Assembly (NCBI GenBank): GCA_027886905.1
Contig: JAPCJO010000003.1
Span: 1 to 64,000 of the forward strand
Origin: Nitrososphaerota archaeon
GTDB lineage: Archaea > Thermoproteota > Nitrososphaeria > Nitrososphaerales > Gagatemarchaeaceae
DNA length: 64,000 bases
Direction: 5' to 3'
Below are positions 28,388-35,789 of this stretch, piece after piece (position 1 is the stretch's first letter; each line of letters starts with the position of its first letter). The notes beneath the pieces are model-generated. The model had not been told where the DNA came from. It saw only the letters and a program-made list of their open reading frames with translations, and searched no databases. The translations under genes and the position numbers were made by a program.

Positions 28388-28663
28388 CCGGCCAGCCAGG
28401 CCAGAAGTGACATCATTTTCCAGGTGTGCCGATTGCCTTCTTGAAGGTCAGGCCGTTGCGCCCTCTTCCAAATGGGCACAAGTCACGAGCAGCCGTGAGC
28501 TTCCGGGTTACAGAAGATTCCTGAGGGGACAGATTGCGTTCGTTGACGAAAGGGACGGCAAAAAGAAAACGCGAAAGCGCTTCCGCCTGGAAGCAGAAGG
28601 CTGATGGAAGATCCGCCGAGCCTCGAGAAGGGGGGCCCAGGCGACCTCCTCGCATCCAGTCTT

Positions 28664-28825
28664 CTACTTGCCGGTAACCGGATTTTTGCCCTGGTACAGT
28701 CTGTAGCCCACCACTACTATGGCAGCGACTACTAGAATGTTGATTAGTTCTCCCCCGATGCCGCCTATTAGCCCGAAGAACCACAGGGCTAGAAGGACCA
28801 CTGCTACGGTCCAGAAAAGATCCAT
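28664..28825 (-). CDS. lmo0937-like 53-aa membrane protein (MDLFWTVAVVLLALWFFGLIGGIGGELINILVVAAIVVVGYRLYQGKNPVTGK)
   Basis: ORF read directly; below ORF-track cutoff; characteristic W-L-LG-G-I-L-VAI-V-R pattern. Confidence 0.7.
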   Translation of the reverse strand: MDLFWTVAVVLLALWFFGLIGGIGGELINILVVAAIVVVGYRLYQGKNPVTGK

Positions 28826-28838
28826 TTGTGCTCGACTC

Positions 28839-28967
28839 CTAGATGTGGAAGTTCAGTGTGATGAATCCGAAGAAGGCGAGGACCGCGACCACTATGATCG
28901 CAAAGACTATCATGTCTCCGCCATCTCCACTTCTTTTCGTCCTCAGGAATTTTGAGTTTATTGACAT
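28839..28967 (-). CDS. Small single-TM protein (MSINSKFLRTKRSGDGGDMIVFAIIVVAVLAFFGFITLNFHI)
   Basis: Start trimmed to ATG 28967, 24 nt downstream of a TATA-like ACTTAAG; upstream 22 codons of the tracked ORF overlap the promoter element. Confidence 0.6.
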   Translation of the reverse strand: MSINSKFLRTKRSGDGGDMIVFAIIVVAVLAFFGFITLNFHI

Positions 28968-28990
28968 GACGTAACAAGAAGCATCATCGC

Positions 28991-29026
28991 ACTTAAGACG
29001 CGTGTATCTTCTGCAAGGAATTGTAA
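28991..29026 (-). promoter_or_regulatory. Conserved element copy E: TTACAA-TTCCT-TGCAGAAGATACA-CGCGT-CTTAAGT
   Basis: Layout conserved; drives 28967 start. Confidence 0.7.
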
Positions 29027-29249
29027 CAGGCATCTAAGGACTAGAGCCTGGTTGCCTCAGGCTGAATTGACACATCAAGAGAATAGAAGCGTTGCAAGCG
29101 GTTGGATTCGATTTGACCTAGGAAATTAAAAAATTGAAACCCGGTTGCGGCAATCCTTTCCGTCACCGCAACCGGTCTCCGGACTTGAGTCCACAGTCCA
29201 GAATAGGTCTAGGTCTGATCAACCCACACCTATCTGGATCTGCGGCGTT

Positions 29250-30032
29250 CTACCAGTTGGCGTCGAACGCGTACGAGTGGTCGTTCGTGTTGAGGGTCAA
29301 CGTTCCGGCCTGCGCGGTGCCAGTCACGTTGCCGGGGATCGCGTTCCAGGACACTTTTGCCGAATACGACTCGCGGTTCGGGAGTTGGATCGCGTACTCG
29401 CCGTTGGCGACCACGGCCAAGTACATCTGGCCCGTGGAGGTGTTCGTGAACTCGACGCTCGCAGGGTAGGTATCTACCTTGTTAAGAGGAGAGAACCTGC
29501 CTGAGACCGTCACGGTCGGATACCCTTCCTTGATTGGCATGGCTGCAATCGACCCGAACTTGTCCACCGATATCGACCTGTCCCCATCCTTCACTTCTAC
29601 CATCGACTCGTTGTCCACGTTTACGGCCTCTGGGATGCGGAAGTTGAGCAACCCGTCTCGAGGCAGTGGGAGCTCGTACCTTGCCACTCCGGCCGGGTCG
29701 AGCGCGCTGAGTTGATTGCCGTCGTAGGAGACCCTGCACTTCTCAACGTATCTGTTGCCCCTTACGATGATGGCCCAGTTACTGGGGAAGGGCGAGGAGA
29801 CTCTCTCCTTCAAAGTCTGGAGATAGACCTCTGATTGCAGCTTGTCCACGACGATGACCATGACTTGGTCGCCGACATCGACATCTGCATCCTCTCGCAC
29901 CGGAGAAACGATGAACTTCCCTGCTCCGGTCAGCCTCTCGATTTTTCCCTCAACCACAAGGACGCCACGCTTCGACTCTGACACGATCATTCTTTCCGCT
30001 CCTGACTTATCGGTCTCAGTAATGATAGACAT
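29250..30032 (-). CDS. Uncharacterised 260-aa protein with beta-rich/Ig-like C-terminus
   Basis: Long ORF with good leaderless promoter; no family recognised; no signal peptide seen. Confidence 0.7.
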   Translation of the reverse strand: MSIITETDKSGAERMIVSESKRGVLVVEGKIERLTGAGKFIVSPVREDADVDVGDQVMVIVVDKLQSEVYLQTLKERVSSPFPSNWAIIVRGNRYVEKCRVSYDGNQLSALDPAGVARYELPLPRDGLLNFRIPEAVNVDNESMVEVKDGDRSISVDKFGSIAAMPIKEGYPTVTVSGRFSPLNKVDTYPASVEFTNTSTGQMYLAVVANGEYAIQLPNRESYSAKVSWNAIPGNVTGTAQAGTLTLNTNDHSYAFDANW

Positions 30033-30054
30033 AGGACAAAGTGGGTGACCACGC

Positions 30055-30110
30055 TATAACAAGCCGACGTATTTTTTGCGCCAAACCGTATTTTTTGCAC
30101 TTGATTGTAA
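30055..30110 (-). promoter_or_regulatory. Conserved element copy F, tandem 13-mers: TTACAA-TCAAG-TGCAAAAAATACG-GTTTGG-CGCAAAAAATACG-TCGGC-TTGTTATA
   Basis: Two 13-mers 19 nt apart; proximal one keeps N5 spacing to the TATA-like element; ATG at 30032. Confidence 0.7.
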
Positions 30111-30191
30111 TCCGGACGGAGAGGCGTTCGACGGCCAAATTACGAATAGCGTTAGGTTTAAGAAAATCCGAACGCAAGCATACACGTTCGC

Positions 30192-30710
30192 ATGAAACCG
30201 AAGACGGCGACAGCCTCCTTCAGACTGGACGAGTCCGCGCTCGCTGCCATCCAGGAAGACGCCAAGAAGCAGAATGTCAGCGTGAACACGTTGCTCAATC
30301 AGCTCGTCCTGACCTACGCCAACTTCGACCGGCCGATGAAGCGGTTTCGCATGATAAAATTGCCGGCGTCGACCTTCAAACACCTGCTGCTGGCAGCTAC
30401 AAATGAGACGGTGACGGAGGCCGGGCACTCAACCGGGGAGGACGTCCCGAAGACGTACATGAGAGCCAAGTGGGGGGAGGTCACCGTGGAGAACGCCCTG
30501 AATTATCTCAAGATCACTGCCGACCACACCAACCTCTTCGAATACAGCGAGGTGACGCGAGGCGGGAAGGTGAACGTGACTCTATCGCACGACTTCGGCG
30601 CCAAGGGGAGTCTCTTCCTGCAGAGGTATGTCCAGGCAATATTCGAGCCGCTTGGAAAGCCGCCCAGGTTCCTACCCGACGAGAATGCCGTCGCCTTTGA
30701 GATTCAGTGA
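30192..30710 (+). CDS. Ribbon-helix-helix-like protein with uncharacterised C-terminal domain
   Basis: TASFRLDESALAAIQEDAKKQNVSVNTLLNQLV resembles CopG/Arc-type RHH. Confidence 0.65.
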   Translation: MKPKTATASFRLDESALAAIQEDAKKQNVSVNTLLNQLVLTYANFDRPMKRFRMIKLPASTFKHLLLAATNETVTEAGHSTGEDVPKTYMRAKWGEVTVENALNYLKITADHTNLFEYSEVTRGGKVNVTLSHDFGAKGSLFLQRYVQAIFEPLGKPPRFLPDENAVAFEIQ

Positions 30711-30746
30711 GAGCCGCCCCGCCCGTCAAGCGCTCCGAATTTTCCG

Positions 30747-30783
30747 TTACAATCTCTTGCAGAAAATACGCCCGGTTCAATAG
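30747..30783 (+). promoter_or_regulatory. Conserved element copy B: TTACAA-TCTCT-TGCAGAAAATACG-CCCGG-TTCAATAG
   Basis: Layout conserved; ATG at 30814. Confidence 0.7.
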
Positions 30784-30813
30784 GCGCGCGGCTGCAATTC
30801 TCGCAGGACATCT

Positions 30814-31068
30814 ATGACAAACGGGAAACGGCAGGCAACTGCCATCCTGAAGATACAAGGCATGAGCAAATCCGGACGAGCCGAGAGCTTGAGGCGGTCG
30901 GCCGCCGGGCTGGACGGAGTCTTCCTTGTGGACGTCAACTATATCTTGGACAACGTGACAATTGGCTACGACCCGGACAAACTGACGCTCGCCCAAATCA
31001 GGAGGAAGGTAGTCCCGAGCACCCCGACAACGCTTCGCGCGAAGCTTGATTCACGACGACGGGTCTGA
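30814..31068 (+). CDS. HMA-fold-like small protein lacking the CxxC metal site
   Basis: ATAILKIQGMSKSGRAESLRRSAAGLDGVFLVDVNYILDNVTIGYDPDKLTLAQIRRKV. Confidence 0.6.
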   Translation: MTNGKRQATAILKIQGMSKSGRAESLRRSAAGLDGVFLVDVNYILDNVTIGYDPDKLTLAQIRRKVVPSTPTTLRAKLDSRRRV

Positions 31069-31077
31069 GCCCATCGC

Positions 31078-32028
31078 TCAAGTTGCCGCTGGTCGAGACT
31101 TTCTCAGCCAAGCCAATGTGTCTCGGATTCCATCTTCGTAGCTCCTTGCAGGATACTTCATTCCGAAGAAGTCCTCGAATTTGCTTCCGTCCAGGATGAG
31201 AGGCTCCTCTGTCAGGTATTGCATTTCCGCGAACGCGCGTGCGGTAGAGTTGAAGAGACCCGCTATCTGGACGAAAAAGCGGCTTGTCCCTGTCATCTTC
31301 GCCTCGAAGCCCATCTGCGCGTAGACGCGCGCTATGAAGTCGCGGACGCGAATTGGCTCTGGTCCCGGCACGTTGAAGTCCTGGCTGGACGCATCGGGCC
31401 TTTCAGAGGCCGCGACCATCGCCTTCGCGGCGTCAGAGATGAAGATGAACTCGTGGATTGCATCGAGCTTCCCATACCAGCGTGCCCGCTTGTTCTTGAG
31501 CGCCGACCGGAATATCCCGTCGGCGACGGAGGCCGCATTGGGACCGTAGTAATCCGGAAAACGCATGATCGCGCAGGGCACCGAGCCCTCACGCGACAGT
31601 CGCATGAAGTCGCCTTCCAGTCCGAGCCTGATTCGGCCTTTCTCGGAGCAGGGATTTCTTGGGTGATTCTCGCCGACCTTCTCTGTCCCGCAGTGGCCGT
31701 AGATGTAGACGTTGCCTGGGAAGACCATTCGCGCCTTCGCCTTGCCCGCCGCGTTGGTTATCCCGCGATGCATCTCGGGCAGGGTGGACCATCGCGAGTA
31801 GGGCGCGTTGACGCAGTTGTGGAAGACCTCTACCCCGTCGAACGCCTTCTCGAGCGTCCCAGCGTCTTCGACCGAGCCCTCGACCATGTCCACCTTGTCG
31901 GGGCTGGCGAAGACCGTACTCGCCTTGGCGGGACTCCGCACTAGCGCCCTGACCGGCCTACCGGAGGAGGTCAGCTCGTTGACTACTGCGCTGCCGAGCG
32001 ACCCCGTGGAGCCCAGCACGAGTTGCAA
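31078..32028 (-). CDS. NAD-dependent epimerase/dehydratase (extended SDR)
   Basis: LVLGSTGSLGSAVVNELTSSG nucleotide-binding motif; VYIYGH. Confidence 0.85.
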   Translation of the reverse strand: MQLVLGSTGSLGSAVVNELTSSGRPVRALVRSPAKASTVFASPDKVDMVEGSVEDAGTLEKAFDGVEVFHNCVNAPYSRWSTLPEMHRGITNAAGKAKARMVFPGNVYIYGHCGTEKVGENHPRNPCSEKGRIRLGLEGDFMRLSREGSVPCAIMRFPDYYGPNAASVADGIFRSALKNKRARWYGKLDAIHEFIFISDAAKAMVAASERPDASSQDFNVPGPEPIRVRDFIARVYAQMGFEAKMTGTSRFFVQIAGLFNSTARAFAEMQYLTEEPLILDGSKFEDFFGMKYPARSYEDGIRDTLAWLRKSRPAAT

Positions 32029-32053
32029 CGCAAAGCGCCCCGACGTGAGAGAC

Positions 32054-32404
32054 TCAGGCGGTGGCTACGAGCGGCTCTGACGGCCTGCTCTTCCTCTCGA
32101 CCTCGATGGTGCACTTGGTCGCCAAGGCCGCGATCGCTCCCGCAGCCGCTAGCCAAGGCGCGAGGAGGACTCCGACGACTCCCGCCGTGACGGGTATCTC
32201 GAGGAGGGACTTGCCGCTTTCGTCCCTCACAGTGATCTTTGACACGTTCCCCTCGTGGACAAGCTCCTTGACCTTCTTCGTGACTTCGTCCGCCGAGACC
32301 GAGAACTGCTGGGTCCACGTCTTCTTTCCCACTTCGGTTCCGCACGCGTGACAGAACTTCGCGTTATCGACAAGGTTGGCGCCGCAGCTTTGACAGGTAT
32401 CCAT
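32054..32404 (-). CDS. Zinc-ribbon plus DUF4342-like protein
   Basis: MDTCQSCGANLVDNAKFCHACGTEV then VTKKVKELVHEGNVSKITVRDESGKSLLEIPVTAGVVGVLLAPWLAAAGAIAAL; start trimmed. Confidence 0.75.
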   Translation of the reverse strand: MDTCQSCGANLVDNAKFCHACGTEVGKKTWTQQFSVSADEVTKKVKELVHEGNVSKITVRDESGKSLLEIPVTAGVVGVLLAPWLAAAGAIAALATKCTIEVERKSRPSEPLVATA

Positions 32405-32435
32405 GAGAGTCTCCAGCTCAAAGAGCCCGACGATT

Positions 32436-32473
32436 CTACTTAAGGGGCACGTATTTTCTGCACGAGATTGTAT
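32436..32473 (-). promoter_or_regulatory. Conserved element copy G: ATACAA-TCTCG-TGCAGAAAATACG-TGCCC-CTTAAGTAG
   Basis: Layout conserved; ATG at 32404. Confidence 0.7.
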
Positions 32474-32556
32474 GGCAGAGAAAGATGGGAAGAGACCCGC
32501 GCGAGCCTCCGTCCGGCGGCGTTCAGAGATTCGAATCCGTCGTCCGGTCTCTCGAG

Positions 32557-33000
32557 CTAGCCCTGCTTCCTCTGCGCGTCCCACGCCTTCCAGCGCGAGC
32601 TGTCCGCGAACGGGGCCATCACGTGAGTGGGCTCGATCTTGATGAGGACGCGCCTCACTCCGGGCTGGCGCATCTGGTACTTGTCCTGCCCGAGGTACTT
32701 CTTCGCCAGCTTGTCTATGTGAGCCTCCGCCCCGTCGAATGTCACTTCCTTGACGCGCCCTCGGATGACAGCCATGTTGTAGGGGTTGGTCGGGTCGCAG
32801 ACGTCGAGCGCTATCATCGGGTTCCTGACGGCGTTCTTGTGCTTCTGGCTCCCCTCGTTGGTGTTGATCAGGACGGTGTCCCCGTCGTGGTCCACCCACA
32901 CCTGCGTGACGTGGGGGGAGCCGTCTTTCATCAGCGTGGCGACGTTGGCGTAGACCTTCGCCTCGATTAGATTCTTGACCGAATCAGGAAGGGACTTCAT
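32557..33000 (-). CDS. Pyridoxamine 5'-phosphate oxidase/F420-dependent PPOX-like protein
   Basis: ANVATLMKDGSPHVTQVWVDHDGDTVLINT. Confidence 0.8.
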   Translation of the reverse strand: MKSLPDSVKNLIEAKVYANVATLMKDGSPHVTQVWVDHDGDTVLINTNEGSQKHKNAVRNPMIALDVCDPTNPYNMAVIRGRVKEVTFDGAEAHIDKLAKKYLGQDKYQMRQPGVRRVLIKIEPTHVMAPFADSSRWKAWDAQRKQG

Positions 33001-33284
33001 TCTGTCTGACGACCAACCGTCCCTCGTTATATTGATGACGAGGAGAGCGTCTCAGACCGCCCGAGACCGCGAGTCAGTCGTTGAATATGAAGGCGACCGC
33101 GAGCGCGCCCATGCCGACGATCAGGCCGACCATGGCGCCCAAGGCGTGGCCCTGGACGACGCCGAGCACCAGCCCGACCACCATCAACGCCAAGCCGAGT
33201 ATGGCTACGAGCAAGCTAACGAATCCCAGGCCTGCGACTCTCAGACTGTTTCCCCTACGCCCGCATCTATCCGACCCTTATTAA

Positions 33285-34898
33285 TTATCGCCTAGCCGCC
33301 CGGCGGGACGCGCTCCCCGTCGCGGGCGGGGAGAGCACACCCAGGAGCTTCGCGCCGTCGGGGCTCCCCCACCCCGTGCAGGCGTCCCAGCCCGGGCCTG
33401 CGTCGTACGCCCCGTTCGTGCCGGAGACGACGTCGTAGAATGCTGAGGCGGACGCCTTCTGGTAGAGGAGCGGATTGATGTAGCCGACTGGTTTACCGAT
33501 ACTCTGGTTGATGAGAGTCAGGAGGCCGGTCCAGAGGGGAGCGACCGCGCTCGTGCCGCCCACGGTTATCTGCTGTCCGTCCACGACGACTGTGTACCCC
33601 GTCTGAGGGTCGGCGTCTCCCGAGACGTCCGGGACACCGCGCCCTACCCTCCCTCCCGGGTTTGCCGACGAGGGCACGCCGGCCCCCGCCTGCCAGGACG
33701 GCAGGGCGAAGACGTCGCTCACTCCCCCTCCCGTCGCCCCGCCGCTCGGAAGGTCGTCCCACACAATCTGGCTGGTTATCTTGCCCGCCGCCTCGTTCAG
33801 GTTCGTCCCGCCGCAGCCGAGGACGTACTGGGACGACGCGGGGTAGTCTACGTGCGCCAGGCCGTCGGTCACCCCGTCTGAGGAGCCCCCGTCGCCCGAC
33901 GCGGCGCACACGGTGACACCCAGCGCCGCCGCGTCCTGGAAGGACTGGTCGAGGGCCTGGATGCCCTGGGAGGTCCACTCCGACTCTGCGCTCCCCCAGC
34001 TGATGGAGATTATCGAGGGAGTCCCTTGGGTGCCGTGGAGGGCGGCTTCGACCGCGTCCACGAAGCCCGCGTCCGTGTTGGGGGCGAAGTATACCAGGAC
34101 CTTTGCCTTGGGCGCGTTCGCCCCGGCGACCTCTATGTCGAGGAGGACCTCGGCGTCAGGGCCGTTTGTGTCTCCGGTGGGAGAGTTTGAGGCGCCGTCG
34201 ACGGAGACCGAGGTCACGCTCGGGGGCGCGATGCCGAGGTCGGAGAAGTATGTCTGGATGTCGCTCGGCGAGTATCCGCCGCCCAGCTCGATGATGCCGA
34301 GCGTCTCCCCGGAGCCGTCCTCCCCTGAGGGGAAGTCGTAGAGGCTGCCGACCTGGGTGGGGGTGTATGAGACGCCGGCCGCCGCGGCGGGCCTGATGCG
34401 GAAGTGCGCGCGGGCCTGCGGGCGGTTGTCCAACCCGAGCACCGCGCTGACCAGCGGCAAGAGCTCTGGGGAGAGGTATACGGGCCCTGTGCGGCCGCGA
34501 TAGGGCCCCCTCTCGGGGTGCACGTAGCGCGAGAGGCTCACATTGAAGGCCGCGGAGAACTGCCCGACCGTCCCCGTCAGCACGACGGAGCGCTTCGCCG
34601 GGCTCGCTTCCAGGACCTTCAGGGAGTTGTCCCTGGCGAAGTCACGCACCTTGGCCAGCTCGTCGCGGGTCGAGCCGAACGACTTTGAGAACTCGGACCT
34701 CGTCGGGTAGGACCGCGAGCGGGGCAGCTGGGAACCGAGCCGCTTCACCAGGGAGAGCTCCAGGCTAGGAGCCCTCGGGCGCAGCACGACGATCACGCGG
34801 ATGCCCTCCTCTGGGTCGAGCTTTCCCGAGACTCGGGACCCCTCCAGGGGCTTGCGTTCGCTGCCCGTAAGCGGTGCGCGCGCGCTACGTGACGGCAT
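33285..34898 (-). CDS. Sedolisin/kumamolisin-type S53 peptidase with propeptide
   Basis: Propeptide pattern (PRSRSYPTRSEF...VVLTGTVGQFSAAFNV); EVLLDIEVAGANAPKAKVLVYFAPNTDAGF, VTVCAASGDGGSSDG, VGGTSAVAPLW catalytic motifs. Confidence 0.92.
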   Translation of the reverse strand: MPSRSARAPLTGSERKPLEGSRVSGKLDPEEGIRVIVVLRPRAPSLELSLVKRLGSQLPRSRSYPTRSEFSKSFGSTRDELAKVRDFARDNSLKVLEASPAKRSVVLTGTVGQFSAAFNVSLSRYVHPERGPYRGRTGPVYLSPELLPLVSAVLGLDNRPQARAHFRIRPAAAAGVSYTPTQVGSLYDFPSGEDGSGETLGIIELGGGYSPSDIQTYFSDLGIAPPSVTSVSVDGASNSPTGDTNGPDAEVLLDIEVAGANAPKAKVLVYFAPNTDAGFVDAVEAALHGTQGTPSIISISWGSAESEWTSQGIQALDQSFQDAAALGVTVCAASGDGGSSDGVTDGLAHVDYPASSQYVLGCGGTNLNEAAGKITSQIVWDDLPSGGATGGGVSDVFALPSWQAGAGVPSSANPGGRVGRGVPDVSGDADPQTGYTVVVDGQQITVGGTSAVAPLWTGLLTLINQSIGKPVGYINPLLYQKASASAFYDVVSGTNGAYDAGPGWDACTGWGSPDGAKLLGVLSPPATGSASRRAARR

Positions 34899-34957
34899 GG
34901 ATGACAGTCACCGGCCCGGTGCTATGAAAAGGTCACTCAACTTGGAGCACGCGGGCC

Positions 34958-35446
34958 TCAGCTCTCTTCCCCCATCAGCTTCGAGACGTAGTCCTGGAAC
35001 TCCTTGTCGAACGTCCCGCGAGTCCCCCTGTGGATGCGCCTGAAGGCGGGCTGCTTGGTCATCCGCTCGAGGAAGGTCGCCCACTGGGTCCACGTCTCGT
35101 CGTCCATCCACTTCTTCTTGTGGAGCGAGAATATCTCCTCGAATAGCCCATAGCCCAGCAGCAGGTACGCGGTGAGCGTCCGCTCCTCCTCGGAGAGCGT
35201 CGGGGGAGGTCCTTCCTCCTCGGGCGGCCTCATCGCCGAGTCGAAGTCGAGGAGCTTGGCCAACTCGGGCCTCTCTACGAGCATCCCGATATAGTCGGTG
35301 TAGCGTCCCATCACGTTCGCCACGGCCGACTCCTTGGTGGCCCTCTCCTGGCTCCGGAACTGGAAGATGAAGACCAGGAGCGTCAGCGAAATCACGACGG
35401 TCTGGACCACAGAGGCGATTATGACGAGGTCGGTGCTGTCGACCAA
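34958..35446 (-). CDS. Membrane-anchored protein with one N-terminal TM
   Basis: Hydrophobic N-terminus LVIIASVVQTVVISLTLLVFIFQF, charged remainder. Confidence 0.6.
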   Translation of the reverse strand: MVDSTDLVIIASVVQTVVISLTLLVFIFQFRSQERATKESAVANVMGRYTDYIGMLVERPELAKLLDFDSAMRPPEEEGPPPTLSEEERTLTAYLLLGYGLFEEIFSLHKKKWMDDETWTQWATFLERMTKQPAFRRIHRGTRGTFDKEFQDYVSKLMGEES

Positions 35447-35526
35447 GGCGGCGCGTCCTACTCGGGCGCGGCCGCTAATTAACAGGTAGGTTCGAACCCC
35501 GCGGCGTCACGGACGGGGAGGGCGCT

Positions 35527-35631
35527 TCAGACGAGAGGCCCGCTCATCAGGGCGACGATCAGGATCGCGACGATTGCCACCGTGCCGCTTGCCAATGCAA
35601 GGAACAGTGTCGTTACTCCGCTCAATTTCAC
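35527..35631 (-). CDS. Tiny single-TM protein, 34 aa (VKLSGVTTLFLALASGTVAIVAILIVALMSGPLV)
   Basis: GTG start with TATA-like ATTATAAGG about 30 nt upstream; below ORF-track cutoff. Confidence 0.45.
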   Translation of the reverse strand: MKLSGVTTLFLALASGTVAIVAILIVALMSGPLV

Positions 35632-35789
35632 AACCTACCCTTTGGCGACCGCTCTGCCCTTATAATCGGGGGAGACGTTTTTCACTTTTGAAAACAGGGC
35701 GGGCGACCTGTGGCGGGGCGCTCAAATTGCGCCCGTTCTGTTAATAACCGGCGAAAGATTCAAAGGCTCAGGCGGAAAACGCCTTTGCA

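Noticed and set aside
33076-33290. Possible small minus-strand membrane protein (...GLVLGVVQGHALGAMVGLIVGMGALAVAFIFND)
   Set aside because: Hydrophobic frame looks real but no ATG or GTG start with a promoter was found, so it is not listed as a feature
35486-35520. GGTTCGAACCCC resembling a tRNA T-arm (tRNA remnant)
   Set aside because: Flanking bases do not give a 5-bp stem and no acceptor or anticodon arm is found
35640-35700. GTGAAAAACG upstream of the 34-aa ORF as a possible eighth element copy
   Set aside because: Core and TATA spacing do not match; the palindrome explains the A/T-rich stretch better
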